From Candidatus Thermochlorobacter aerophilus (GTDB taxonomy: Bacteria > Bacteroidota > Chlorobiia > Chlorobiales > Thermochlorobacteraceae): a DNA stretch of 64,000 bases. The notes beneath the pieces are model-generated. The model did no database searches and had not been told where the DNA came from. It saw only the letters and a program-made list of their open reading frames with translations. This document shows positions 9,136-18,209 of this stretch, piece by piece. Numbering within the stretch: the stretch's first letter is position 1; each line of letters begins with the position of its first letter. The position numbers and the translations under genes were made by a program. Location: NCBI GenBank assembly GCA_002794105.1, contig PHFL01000049.1, positions 38,226 through 102,225 on the forward strand, in the 5' to 3' direction.

Positions 9136-11862
9136 TCACTGAAAGCTGTAAAAGACTTCTGCACCGAAGAAGAGCGTGGGATTACGCTGTGTGCTCTGTC
9201 CCGTTGCAGGATTGAAAAAGAGCGGTCGGTCAGCCAAAGCGTTATTGACAAAAAACGCAAATCGAATTCCTGATGGCAGTTCTTTGGTCAGTCGCGCATT
9301 GAAAAGCCAGAGAATGGGGCGTTGGCTCTCCAAGCCGGGTTGCGGTTGCTGCGGTGGCAAATCTGCAATCAAGTTCAAATTGCCTTGTCTATCCACAAAA
9401 CCGATAGGTTGATTGCCACGGTTGAATGGGCGGTCGGTCTCTATCCAAATCGTTTGTGCAAGGAGCGAAACCACCATGGAGAGTTCAGGAATGCGCGTAA
9501 TGAAGCGCAGAGAAGTGGTCAGCAGTTGAGACTCTCTGCCGCCGCCCGATTGAAAGACATCAATGCGGTTTGGGGGCGTGGTTCCGAAAATGACATCAGT
9601 GTTGAAGAAAAGAGAGTTATCGATGATGCGGCTGCGCAAGTAAGCCCCAGTCAAATTCAGCGAGGTGCGCACAGCAGACCACTCTGGCAAATCAAGCGTC
9701 AATTCAAGACCTTCGGAGAAAATATCACGGCTATTGACGGGCATGTCGTAAGCGCCGATGAAGGTGTCTATGGCAGCGACGGCAATTTCAGGCGGGCGTC
9801 CAGCTGGCGCAGAAACAAGGCGAAAGCGCGGATAGGTCAGCACCACAGGCAAGCGATTGATACCGAAAGCGCCAGCCGTATTTTCGCGAAAAGCTACCAC
9901 ATTGGCACTCATGCCACCGATGGACAAGTCGACGCCAATTTCACTTTTCGTTGCACTGAAATAGCGCGCATTAGGATTTTTGGGCTCCACCACGCGCGTG
10001 GTAATCATGACCAAACGCTCGGCAGGATTGGGTGCAAAGTAATTGAAGCCAACAAGGTCAAAATACTTGCGGTCAGGAAAAAGCTGCGACAGCGTTGGCG
10101 ATTTGACCGTAACGCCGTAACCGCCGCGTAGCCAGATGCCGTCGAGGATTTCCAGCGTCAGGTTCAGGCGTGGCGAAAGCGCACTGCCAAAAGTGCCGTC
10201 AAACACTCCACGTGGTTGAATGTTATCAAAACGCAAACCGGCTTGTGCCAAAAAATTCTTGCCTAAAATTTCTGCGGCAATGCGGTCTTCAAGGTAAAAT
10301 CCAAGTTGCACAAGTGCAGGCACATCGCTGAACGGGCGTGGGCGTTCGCCGACGGAGTAATTCTGCCGCGGCGGCTCAAAGACATTGAACACGCGACCTT
10401 CGCCCCGATTTTGGTCAAGGCGAAATTCTGTGCCAACAAAAAATTGATGTGAAGTTCCAGAGAAAAGCGTTTTGTAAGTCAGCTCCAAGCGCGAGTATAG
10501 ATTCAGCGGCAAGCCTTGCACGCGGGTGCGGTTGAGATACTCAATATCGCCAAAAATGCCGGGCTTGGTGGTGTCGGTGGTGGCATCGGAAAGTGGGAAG
10601 CGGCCGTCAGCGCGTGTGATAAGTTCCTGAAATCGCCCCAGTTGTTCGGCATAGTTCAAGCTGGCAGTCCAAGTCAGTTTGGCGCGTGAGTCATCGTCAA
10701 ATCGTAAAATTGAAGAAAGATTTAGTCGCAAGCCTCTATCTTGTGCAAAGCGTTCAACTTGCTGACGGTCTTGCGCAAACACTTGGCGTTCATCAATGGT
10801 GGTGTAAAAGTTGGTGCGCAAAGTGGTGGTCAGCCGGGCGGCGTTATCCCATTGCTGCGACCAAGCCAAGTTGGCAATAAGGCGTGAGAAGGTCTCTTCG
10901 GTGCGACGTGGGTCATCTTGTGAGCGTGTAAAGTTGAGTTCGGCAGTGAGACTGGTGCGTTTCTCGAAGAGATTCCAGCCGGCGCCTAAGGTGCTTTCAA
11001 AAGTTTGCGGATTGAGCCGAAGGCGAACTTGCGGGGCGTAAGCCGTGGCGCGAGTCTGAACAAGAATGGCGCCCACGGTAAGGTCGCCATGCCGTGCAGA
11101 AGGAATGCCGCGAATAACTTCAATGGACTCAATGATGTCAGCAGAAAACTGTCGCAAATCCAGTCCGCGTCCTTCTGTGGAGGCAAAGGGCGGAAGGGTG
11201 CCCGGTGCAGAGTTCAAAATGGTTAGGTTGGTTTGCAAATTAGCGTTGTTCGAAAGTGGCACGCCATCCAGAACAATAGCTGTACCTAAGGCATTGGCGC
11301 GGTCGGCAGCGGAAGGATTGGCGGCGCTAACTGACAGCGAGGCTTGCCGAAGCAAACTTTGGCGCACGCCAGAAAGCGTTGGATTTTGCGCGAGTTGTCC
11401 GGGCAAAAGTTGCAGCACATCAGCCAGACTTGAAGCTTGAACATGCTCAATGGCGCTGCGCTCAATGCGTGAAGTAGTGCCAAGCTCGCCGCCTTGTGCA
11501 TTTTCCTTTGCGGTAACAATCACTTCCGCAGACTTGAACGACACATATCGCAGCGAGACATCAAGCGTATTTTCAAGCTCGGTAAGCTCAACCGATACGA
11601 CCTCACGAACTAATCCAATACGCTCGAAGACCACATCAACTTTGGTTTGAGGCAAGCGCTCTAATCGGTAAAACCCTCTGGCATCTGTCAAGGTGAAGGC
11701 ACTGATGCCCACGACACGCACCAGCACATCTTGCAGCGGCTGACCATCTTCAGCCGCTCGCACCGAGCCAGAAAGAACGGCACGACGCTCTTGTGCAAAG
11801 GTGATGCAAGCCATTTGCAACAGCGATGCAAAAGCAATAGCCTGCACAATGTTGACTCTCAT
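9136..11862 (-). CDS. TonB-dependent outer-membrane receptor
   Basis: A 908-residue receptor for energised uptake across the outer membrane. In order: signal peptide (about 1-24, ending ITFAQ), a carboxypeptidase-regulatory-like domain (VLSGSVRAAEDGQPLQDVLV), the plug domain (SLADVLQLLPGQLAQNP, IVLDGVPLSNNAN, SADIIESIEVIRG), then a long 22-strand-type barrel (LRFDNIQPRG, RLNLTLEI) ending FFGAEVFYSFQ. The ATG at 11862 directly precedes the signal peptide; an earlier in-frame ATG at 11892 is less likely. It heads the minus-strand operon with DUF4876-like, DUF6850-like, membrane and lipoprotein genes. It is divergent from the PFK fusion gene, with a possible promoter at 11890-11897. The substrate cannot be told from sequence; no SusD partner is present, so a metal complex or cofactor is as likely as a glycan. 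Confidence 0.9.
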   Translation of the reverse strand: MRVNIVQAIAFASLLQMACITFAQERRAVLSGSVRAAEDGQPLQDVLVRVVGISAFTLTDARGFYRLERLPQTKVDVVFERIGLVREVVSVELTELENTLDVSLRYVSFKSAEVIVTAKENAQGGELGTTSRIERSAIEHVQASSLADVLQLLPGQLAQNPTLSGVRQSLLRQASLSVSAANPSAADRANALGTAIVLDGVPLSNNANLQTNLTILNSAPGTLPPFASTEGRGLDLRQFSADIIESIEVIRGIPSARHGDLTVGAILVQTRATAYAPQVRLRLNPQTFESTLGAGWNLFEKRTSLTAELNFTRSQDDPRRTEETFSRLIANLAWSQQWDNAARLTTTLRTNFYTTIDERQVFAQDRQQVERFAQDRGLRLNLSSILRFDDDSRAKLTWTASLNYAEQLGRFQELITRADGRFPLSDATTDTTKPGIFGDIEYLNRTRVQGLPLNLYSRLELTYKTLFSGTSHQFFVGTEFRLDQNRGEGRVFNVFEPPRQNYSVGERPRPFSDVPALVQLGFYLEDRIAAEILGKNFLAQAGLRFDNIQPRGVFDGTFGSALSPRLNLTLEILDGIWLRGGYGVTVKSPTLSQLFPDRKYFDLVGFNYFAPNPAERLVMITTRVVEPKNPNARYFSATKSEIGVDLSIGGMSANVVAFRENTAGAFGINRLPVVLTYPRFRLVSAPAGRPPEIAVAAIDTFIGAYDMPVNSRDIFSEGLELTLDLPEWSAVRTSLNLTGAYLRSRIIDNSLFFNTDVIFGTTPPNRIDVFQSGGGRESQLLTTSLRFITRIPELSMVVSLLAQTIWIETDRPFNRGNQPIGFVDRQGNLNLIADLPPQQPQPGLESQRPILWLFNARLTKELPSGIRFAFFVNNALADRPLFFNPATGQSTQRNPTLFFGAEVFYSFQ

Positions 11863-11889
11863 AAACTTGCCTTGCAAATCATTTGCAGG

Positions 11890-11897
11890 CAAAAATA
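11890..11897 (-). promoter_or_regulatory. Possible TAnnTTTG promoter box for the TonB receptor operon
   Basis: TATTTTTG on the minus strand exactly fits the Bacteroidota -7 box, 27 bp upstream of the receptor ATG at 11862. No clear -33 TTG is seen. Confidence 0.4.
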
Positions 11898-11956
11898 CAA
11901 CATTCAGGCTTTTTTTCTGGACCCGCAGAGAGTGTTTTACAAAGAAAGGAATACGT

Positions 11957-11964
11957 TATCTTTG
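11957..11964 (+). promoter_or_regulatory. Possible TAnnTTTG promoter box for the cNMP-PFK gene
   Basis: TATCTTTG is an exact TAnnTTTG match, 38 bp upstream of the ATG at 12003. It lies back to back with the box for the TonB operon, making a compact divergent promoter region. The upstream -33 element is weak. Confidence 0.4.
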
Positions 11965-12002
11965 AGCGACCACCAAGTCTATCCAACTCAAACAGATGAA
12001 GT

Positions 12003-13520
12003 ATGCCCAAGACGCTTGCCTACGAAAACACCGCAGATGTCATCAGTTTCTTAAGTCGTGTGCCACCCTTTGAGCGGCTGACAACGGACGAGCTATGCGA
12101 GGTCGCATCGTTACTCTGGCGCCAGCATTTTGAGCAAGGTGAAAAAGTATTTGAGCAAGGCGACCATAGCTCGGAAGCCTACATCGTTGAGTCTGGCAAA
12201 ATTTCATTTGAAAAGCTGGGGCATATCATTCGCTTCTTTGAGGTTGGAGAAGTCTGCGGTCGCTCGGCGATGGTCAATGATATGCCAAGAAGTGGCTCTG
12301 CATTTGCAGTTGAACCAACTACAGCGCTGGTGATTGACCGTCGAAAACTGGAAGATGCGCGCTGTCTCAATCCACGCATTTATGGCAAAATCTGCATGGA
12401 GTTTGCCCGCATGCTGACCAACCCCACGACCGAAGAAGAAGCCATGTATCGTGAAATTGATGTGCTATTGCTGCAAGATGGTGGCTGTGCGCCGGGCTAC
12501 AATCCTGTAACCGCTTTCATTACGGAATATCTTGAAAATGAAAAGCGTCGTGTCTTCATTACAAAAGAGGGCTTCATCTCTCTTGTGAAAGGGCAGACGG
12601 AGGACTATCGGCGGCTGGTCTATAGTGTAGCGCTTTATCGTCAGTTGGAGCGAATTCCGGGGGTCATTTTCTCGCCGCCGTTGCGTGAGGCACGCGGAGC
12701 AGATTTTCGCACTGAGCGTTATAGCGATTTCAAGAAACCGGAAATTCAAAAGAAGGCGGTCGAAGAAATTTTGCGACGCAAGGTCAAAGTGCTGGTGGGC
12801 ATCGGCGGCAATGGCACCTTTGCAGGCATCAATGCTTTAGCTAAGCAGTTGCCAAAAACGGTTCAGACATTTTTCATCCCCGTCACGATTGACAGCGATA
12901 TCTACGGCACTGAGTGTATCGGTCAGCACACAGGTGTGGAAGTTGGCGCTGAAAAAATTCGTTGCTACATGGCTGATGCACGCACGCATCATCGCTGCTA
13001 CATCATTGAAATGATGGGCGCCGCTGGAGGCTATCACGCCTTACACTCATGTCTGGGAGCCGGCGCACATCTGGCAGTGTTGCCGCAGTCCAAGTTTGAT
13101 ATGAAAAAACTTGCCGAAGCTATTAGCCAGCGCACCTCAACCGTAATTGTCGTCGCCGAAGGCTATAAAGCCGAAGAACGCAAAGCCAAAGGAATTAAAC
13201 AAAATGCCGCCGAATACTTCCGTGATGAGCTCTTAGCGGCAGGATTGCAAACCCGTCAACGCATCATCTGTGAAGCCTTCTCACGCGACATTCGCGGCGC
13301 AAAACCAAACAACATGGATATTACACTGGCGCAACGCATGGCGCGCAAACTAGCAGAACTAATTCGAACCGGCGAAACACAAATGATGCCTGCAGTGCTG
13401 GCTGATAGAGAATACGCCATTCACTTCGATGAAATTCGCACCGAAAATTCCGTCGACTCCGACCTTGCACAACTGGCAAACCGATTAGGCGTGCATAATT
13501 CTGAAACGGTCAAGACCTGA
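12003..13520 (+). CDS. Cyclic nucleotide-binding domain fused to a phosphofructokinase-like domain
   Basis: A 505-residue fusion. Residues about 17-135 are a CRP-type cyclic nucleotide-binding domain with a recognisable phosphate cassette (VGEVCGRSAM, then MPRSGS at 94-99). Residues about 150-490 are a 6-phosphofructokinase fold. Compared with E. coli PfkA, the glycine loop GGDAPG reads GGCAPG (160-165), the Mg-binding GGDGS reads GGNGT (268-272), PGTIDND reads PVTIDSD (293-299, catalytic Asp297 kept), and MGR reads MGA (338-340). HHR, AEG and an IRG arginine are kept. The enzyme may be a PPi-type or regulatory PFK rather than a normal ATP-PFK. It is followed 86 bp later by ppdK. PFKs are usually about 320-360 residues without such a domain. 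Cytoplasmic. Confidence 0.8.
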   Translation: MPKTLAYENTADVISFLSRVPPFERLTTDELCEVASLLWRQHFEQGEKVFEQGDHSSEAYIVESGKISFEKLGHIIRFFEVGEVCGRSAMVNDMPRSGSAFAVEPTTALVIDRRKLEDARCLNPRIYGKICMEFARMLTNPTTEEEAMYREIDVLLLQDGGCAPGYNPVTAFITEYLENEKRRVFITKEGFISLVKGQTEDYRRLVYSVALYRQLERIPGVIFSPPLREARGADFRTERYSDFKKPEIQKKAVEEILRRKVKVLVGIGGNGTFAGINALAKQLPKTVQTFFIPVTIDSDIYGTECIGQHTGVEVGAEKIRCYMADARTHHRCYIIEMMGAAGGYHALHSCLGAGAHLAVLPQSKFDMKKLAEAISQRTSTVIVVAEGYKAEERKAKGIKQNAAEYFRDELLAAGLQTRQRIICEAFSRDIRGAKPNNMDITLAQRMARKLAELIRTGETQMMPAVLADREYAIHFDEIRTENSVDSDLAQLANRLGVHNSETVKT

Positions 13521-13534
13521 GACCTTGCCAAGAT

Positions 13535-13554
13535 GTTTTGTAGAGTTTTGTAGA
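13535..13554 (+). repeat. Two tandem copies of a 10-bp repeat
   Basis: GTTTTGTAGA occurs twice in direct succession between the PFK fusion and ppdK, followed by a similar T-rich piece. It might be a weak regulatory site or chance. Confidence 0.5.
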
Positions 13555-13606
13555 ACTTTTTTGTAAAATGCAATAAGCTTGAACGACTTAAACACATTCG
13601 TGAAGT

Positions 13607-16447
13607 ATGCCAACAAGAATGAAACCTGCCGCAAAAAAGACACTCGAAGCAAAAGTGTCCGCAAAAGTTGCAGCAAACGGACATAACAAAACTGCGAAAG
13701 TAAAGCAGAGCGCCAAGACGAGTAAAAAGAAATTCATCTACTTTTTCGGAGCTGGCAAAGCTGAAGGCAATGCAAAGATGAAAGAGTTACTCGGTGGCAA
13801 AGGGGCAAATTTGGCAGAGATGACCAACATCGGCTTGCCTGTCCCGCCCGGCTTTACTATCACCACTGAGGTGTGCACCTACTTCTACGAAAATAACCGC
13901 ACCTATCCGAAAGGGCTTTTTGAGAAAGAGCTCCCCGAGGCGCTGGCAAAGGTGGAAAAACTTGTGGGCAAAAAATTTGGCGATGCCAAAAACCCCTTGC
14001 TGGTCTCCGTGCGCTCTGGTGCCAGAGCCTCCATGCCGGGCATGATGGATACCATTCTCAACTTGGGCTTAAATGACCAAACTGTAGAAGGACTAGCAAA
14101 ACTGACAGGCAACCCGCGCTTTGCCTACGACTGCTATCGCCGCTTCGTGCAGATGTATGGCGATGTCGTCATGGGCTTAAAGCCCAAAGACAAAAAAGAA
14201 ATCGATCCGTTTGAAGCCATCATTGAAAAGAAAAAGCTCGAGCGTGGCATTAAGCTCGATGTGGAACTGGATACGGATGACCTCAAGGACCTTGTCGCCA
14301 GTTTCAAGCAAACTATCAAAGCGCGAACGGGAAAAACTTTCCCTGACGACCCCTTTGAGCAACTGCGCGGGGCAATTGGTGCCGTGTTTGAAAGCTGGAA
14401 CAATGAGCGCGCGCAGGTCTATCGCAAGTTGCACAACATTCCCTCTTCATGGGGCACAGCGTGCAATGTGCAAGCGATGGTCTTTGGCAACCTTGGCGAA
14501 AATTCAGGCACTGGTGTTGCCTTTACACGCGACCCTGCAACCGGCGAAAATGTGCTCTATGGTGAATTCTTGATGAATGCTCAAGGTGAAGACGTTGTTG
14601 CAGGCATCCGCACGCCGCTCAAAATTGCCGATTTGCAAAAGCAAAATCCTGCCGTCTATGCCCAGCTCGAAAAAATCCGCAAAATCCTTGAAAAGCATTA
14701 CAAGGATATGATGGATATTGAATTTACCATTGAGCAGGGCAAGCTCTACATACTACAGTGTCGTGTCGGCAAACGTACAGGATTAGCCGCCATCAAAATC
14801 GCCTTAGACATGAAAGATGAGCGGCTTATCAGCGAAAAAGAAGCACTTCTGCGCATCGAGCCTGAACAGCTCAACCAATTGCTCCGACCTATCTTTGACG
14901 CCAAACAAAAAAGAGAAGCAATTGACAAAGGTCGCTTGGTTGCAAGAGGCCTAAATGCTGGACCCGGAGCTGCCGCAGGAAAAATTTACTTCAACGCTGC
15001 TGATGCTGAAGCGGCGGCTAAACGAGGTGAACGCGTCATTTTGGTGCGCATAGAAACTTCGCCTGAAGACATTCGCGGCATGGTCGCAGCAGAAGGCATT
15101 CTTACTGCACGCGGTGGCATGACTTCCCACGCCGCTTTAGTAGCCCGCCAAATGGGCAAAGTCTGTGTAGCTGGCTGTGAAGACTTGGAAATCAGCTACG
15201 AAGAAGCTCGCATGAGAATCAAAGGAAAAGAATTGGTCTTCAAAGAAGGAGATTTTCTCTCTATTGATGGCTCAACAGGTGAAGTCATTGAGGGCGAAGT
15301 GCAAACCAAACCGTCAGAAGTCTTACAAGTTCTGTTTAACAAAACCATAAAGCCAGAAGAGTCAGAAACCTACCAGATGTATGAGCGGCTGATGCAGTGG
15401 GCGGACAAATATCGCAAACTGCGCATTCGTGCTAACGCCGACCAACCTGACCAAGCCTACAATGCTATCGTGCTTGGTGCAGAAGGCGTTGGACTGTGCC
15501 GCACCGAACACATGTTCTTCGGTGGAGAACGCATCGATGAAGTGCGCCGCATGATTTTGGCAAATACCCCCGAAGAACGGCGTGCCGCGCTTCAGCAAAT
15601 TTTGCCCTATCAGCGCGCCGACTTCTATGGCATCTTCAAGGTCATGGATGGGCGCCCTGTCACCATTCGCTTACTAGACCCGCCACTGCATGAATTTTTG
15701 CCACACACTGAAAAAGAGCAGCGCGAACTTGCCGAAAAATTACATAAGCCCTACGAAGAAATTCACTATCGTGTGAAAGCCCTATCCGAGATGAACCCCA
15801 TGCTTGGCTTCAGAGGATGCCGCTTGGGCATTGTCTATCCAGAAATTACACAAATGCAAGCCAGAGCAATTCTTGAAGCCGCATGCGATGCGCACAAAGA
15901 TGGCATTAAGGTGTTTCCAGAAATCATGATTCCACTTGTCGGCGAAGTCAAAGAGCTCAAGTTGCAAGCCGAAACCATTCGTGAGGTGGCAGAAAAAGTA
16001 TTTGCAGAAAAAAATACACGCATCGACTACCTTATCGGCACCATGATTGAAGTGCCTCGCGCCGCACTGACCGCCGACCAAATCGCTGAAGTGGCAGACT
16101 TCTTTAGCTACGGCACAAACGACCTTACACAAATGACGCTCGGACTAAGCCGCGACGATGCAGGACGGTTCCTACCGATATATGTGGAAAAAGAAATTTA
16201 TCCGCGCGATCCGTTCGAAGCTATTGACCAAGTAGGCGTAGGACGCCTAATGCAAATAGGCACCGAGAGCGGACGACGTGTCAAGCCTAAGCTCAAAGTG
16301 GGAATTTGTGGCGAGCATGGCGGCGAGCCAAGCTCAGTAGAGTTCTGCCACAATCTGGGATTTGACTATGTCTCATGCAGTCCCTTCCGTATCCCTGTGG
16401 CGCGATTAGCCGCTGCACAAGCCGTCCTGAAGAGTCGTAAATCCTGA
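13607..16447 (+). CDS. ppdK: Pyruvate, phosphate dikinase
   Basis: Catalyses reversible pyruvate + ATP + Pi to PEP + AMP + PPi in the cytoplasm. In order: the nucleotide-binding domain ([11 protein letters not shown] near residue 60, [16 protein letters not shown]), the swivelling phosphohistidine domain with [13 protein letters not shown] (catalytic His508), and the PEP-binding barrel with [11 protein letters not shown] and the catalytic cysteine in GICGEHGG near residue 900. At 946 residues it is longer than the usual 870-890 because of an N-terminal extension of about 40 Lys/Ala-rich residues before KKFIYFFG. It follows the PFK fusion and ends at a hairpin shared with citrate synthase. In Chlorobiota PPDK supplies PEP from pyruvate for biosynthesis. 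The initiation context TGAAGTATGCC is the same as that of the PFK gene. Confidence 0.95.
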   Translation: MPTRMKPAAKKTLEAKVSAKVAANGHNKTAKVKQSAKTSKKKFIYFFGAGKAEGNAKMKELLGGKGANLAEMTNIGLPVPPGFTITTEVCTYFYENNRTYPKGLFEKELPEALAKVEKLVGKKFGDAKNPLLVSVRSGARASMPGMMDTILNLGLNDQTVEGLAKLTGNPRFAYDCYRRFVQMYGDVVMGLKPKDKKEIDPFEAIIEKKKLERGIKLDVELDTDDLKDLVASFKQTIKARTGKTFPDDPFEQLRGAIGAVFESWNNERAQVYRKLHNIPSSWGTACNVQAMVFGNLGENSGTGVAFTRDPATGENVLYGEFLMNAQGEDVVAGIRTPLKIADLQKQNPAVYAQLEKIRKILEKHYKDMMDIEFTIEQGKLYILQCRVGKRTGLAAIKIALDMKDERLISEKEALLRIEPEQLNQLLRPIFDAKQKREAIDKGRLVARGLNAGPGAAAGKIYFNAADAEAAAKRGERVILVRIETSPEDIRGMVAAEGILTARGGMTSHAALVARQMGKVCVAGCEDLEISYEEARMRIKGKELVFKEGDFLSIDGSTGEVIEGEVQTKPSEVLQVLFNKTIKPEESETYQMYERLMQWADKYRKLRIRANADQPDQAYNAIVLGAEGVGLCRTEHMFFGGERIDEVRRMILANTPEERRAALQQILPYQRADFYGIFKVMDGRPVTIRLLDPPLHEFLPHTEKEQRELAEKLHKPYEEIHYRVKALSEMNPMLGFRGCRLGIVYPEITQMQARAILEAACDAHKDGIKVFPEIMIPLVGEVKELKLQAETIREVAEKVFAEKNTRIDYLIGTMIEVPRAALTADQIAEVADFFSYGTNDLTQMTLGLSRDDAGRFLPIYVEKEIYPRDPFEAIDQVGVGRLMQIGTESGRRVKPKLKVGICGEHGGEPSSVEFCHNLGFDYVSCSPFRIPVARLAAAQAVLKSRKS

Positions 16448-16455
16448 CCAAACAA

Positions 16456-16484
16456 AAAGCCTCGGAAAATCCATCCGAGGCTTT
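16456..16484. terminator. Bidirectional hairpin terminator between ppdK and gltA
   Basis: An 11-bp perfect stem (AAAGCCTCGGA, 16456-16466, with TCCGAGGCTTT, 16474-16484) and a 7-base loop, with A/T-rich flanks on each side. It lies between two convergent genes and can serve both. Confidence 0.85.
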
Positions 16485-16510
16485 ACTATAAAATCGCAAC
16501 CCTTACGAGC

Positions 16511-17704
16511 TTAGCGCTCTTCGAGCGGAACAAACTTCAAGTCGAGTGGACCGATATACTCGGCTGTTGGGCGGATAAGACGATTATTAGCATATTGCTC
16601 TAAAATGTGAGCAATCCATCCTGCGGTGCGAGCAATCGCAAAAATTGGCGTGAAAAGATCGACCGAAATGCCCATCAGATGATAGACCGAAGCAGAATAG
16701 AAATCTACATTCGGGTAAAGTCCCTTTTCTTGCATGACTACAGCCTCAATGCGACGCGAAATTTCATACCACTTCAAGTTGCCAGTACGCTGACCCATAA
16801 GTTCTGACATTTTCCGCAGATGCGTGGCGCGTGGATCCTCCGTCTTATAGACTCGATGCCCAAAGCCCATGATTTTCTTCTTTTCAGAAAGAAGTTTCTT
16901 GACATATCCTTCAGCGCGACTGGGGTCTCCAATCTCCATCAACATGCGCATGACTTGCTCATTGGCGCCGCCATGTAACGGTCCTTTTAGAGCCCCAATA
17001 GCACCAGCAATTGCCGAATACATATCTGAAAGCGTAGCTGCAATCACACGCGCTGTAAATGTAGAAGCGTTCAGCTCGTGGTCGGCGTGCAAAATCAAGC
17101 AAATTTCGAAAAGTCGTGTCAGCTCAGCATCAGGTAGCTTGCCAGTGAGCATGTAGAGAAAATTGGCTGAGTATGACAAACTGGGGTCAGGTTGAATCAA
17201 ATCTTTCTCATTGCGGATGCGCTCATCAAAGGCAACAATGGTAGCAACCTGTGACATGAGCTTGAAAGCACGCTCAAAGTTAGCTTCAGTGGTCATTCGC
17301 TCGTCATCGTCATAGAGTGCCAGTTCAGAGACAGCGCTGCGAAGCGCTTCCATAGGCGGTGCCGAAGTCGGAATGGTGTAAAGATGTGCCACCACTTCGC
17401 GTGGCAAACGGCGATACTGCGCTAGGCGCTTCTTGAACTCATTGAGTGCGTGCAAATTCGGTAACTTCCCATACCACAAAAGGTAAATGACCTCCTCAAA
17501 AGAAGCTCCACCGTTGACAAGGTCATGTACATCATAACCACGATAAACTAGACGACCTTTTTTGCCATCAATGAAGCAAATCTCCGAAGTTGCTGCAACA
17601 ACATCTTCAAGACCAGCTTTTTGTGGGATAATTTTCTGCGAACCTTCTGCGATTTTTACATCCGAATCTTTGGCGGGGTTACCGTTGGTGAGAATCTCTG
17701 CCAT
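16511..17704 (-). CDS. gltA: Citrate synthase
   Basis: Condenses acetyl-CoA and oxaloacetate to citrate, the entry step of the TCA cycle. The 397-residue length fits the short, dimeric type. Catalytic elements are visible: HADHELNAST, GPLHGGANE and GFGHRVYK (histidines), the PNVDFYS aspartate, and the arginine in AIARTAGWIAH. An N-terminal stretch of about 25 residues precedes the fold. The start is supported by AAGGAG at 17713-17718, eight bases upstream. It faces ppdK across a shared terminator and is monocistronic here. No ATP-citrate lyase is in the window, so whether the cell runs the cycle oxidatively or reductively cannot be decided. Confidence 0.95.
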   Translation of the reverse strand: MAEILTNGNPAKDSDVKIAEGSQKIIPQKAGLEDVVAATSEICFIDGKKGRLVYRGYDVHDLVNGGASFEEVIYLLWYGKLPNLHALNEFKKRLAQYRRLPREVVAHLYTIPTSAPPMEALRSAVSELALYDDDERMTTEANFERAFKLMSQVATIVAFDERIRNEKDLIQPDPSLSYSANFLYMLTGKLPDAELTRLFEICLILHADHELNASTFTARVIAATLSDMYSAIAGAIGALKGPLHGGANEQVMRMLMEIGDPSRAEGYVKKLLSEKKKIMGFGHRVYKTEDPRATHLRKMSELMGQRTGNLKWYEISRRIEAVVMQEKGLYPNVDFYSASVYHLMGISVDLFTPIFAIARTAGWIAHILEQYANNRLIRPTAEYIGPLDLKFVPLEER

Positions 17705-17712
17705 AGTTATCT

Positions 17713-17718
17713 CTCCTT
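17713..17718 (-). promoter_or_regulatory. Ribosome binding site of gltA
   Basis: AAGGAG on the minus strand, eight bases before the gltA ATG. One of the few canonical Shine-Dalgarno sites in the window. Confidence 0.75.
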
Positions 17719-17844
17719 TCTTCAGAGTTGTGATTACTGACTTACAGCGCTTGTTGCTCCAAGCAGAGCCAAGGCTTTATGAGAAACTTCTTGAATATAG
17801 CTATTTTCGCAAACAAAGCAAATTAAACTATGGTTAAGGGCAAT

Positions 17845-18153
17845 TTATCCCGAAATGGTCTCATGACGCCAGCGCGACAGACCTCCAACCATGTTGAAGA
17901 CACGCTTAAAGCCCAACTGCGAAAGCAACCCACTTGCTGCAATGCTCCGAATACCATGTTCACACAGCACAATAATTTCACGACTGGCATCCAATTCAGT
18001 ATGGCGAGCATAGAGCTCATCCAGTGGGATGTTGATGGATTGTGGAATGCGACGCGCCAAAAATTCAGCCGGTGTACGCACATCTAAAAGAATAAGCTCG
18101 CAAGAGCAGCGTAGCTTTGCAGCAACCTCTTCAGGTGAGAGATGAATAACCAT
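17845..18153 (-). CDS. Rhodanese-like domain protein
   Basis: A single-domain rhodanese of 102 residues with the LILLDVRTPAEF strand-turn and the active-site loop CEHGIRS, whose cysteine can carry a persulfide. It could transfer sulfur or sense redox. It is cytoplasmic, with no signal. The ATG at 18153 (MVIHLSPEEV) gives the standard start; a longer in-frame version to 18270 would overlap the divergent acyltransferase and adds non-domain sequence. It lies between citrate synthase and the acyltransferase. Confidence 0.85.
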   Translation of the reverse strand: MVIHLSPEEVAAKLRCSCELILLDVRTPAEFLARRIPQSINIPLDELYARHTELDASREIIVLCEHGIRSIAASGLLSQLGFKRVFNMVGGLSRWRHETISG

Positions 18154-18209
18154 AGCAGTGTGTTTTAAGCATTTGAACTCGCTAACTAAAACAGCATCAA
18201 AAAAATTCA

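Noticed and set aside
9322..10131. A 269-codon frame on the plus strand inside the TonB receptor gene
   Set aside because: It is antisense to a clear receptor with plug and barrel motifs, has no recognisable domain and no start signal.
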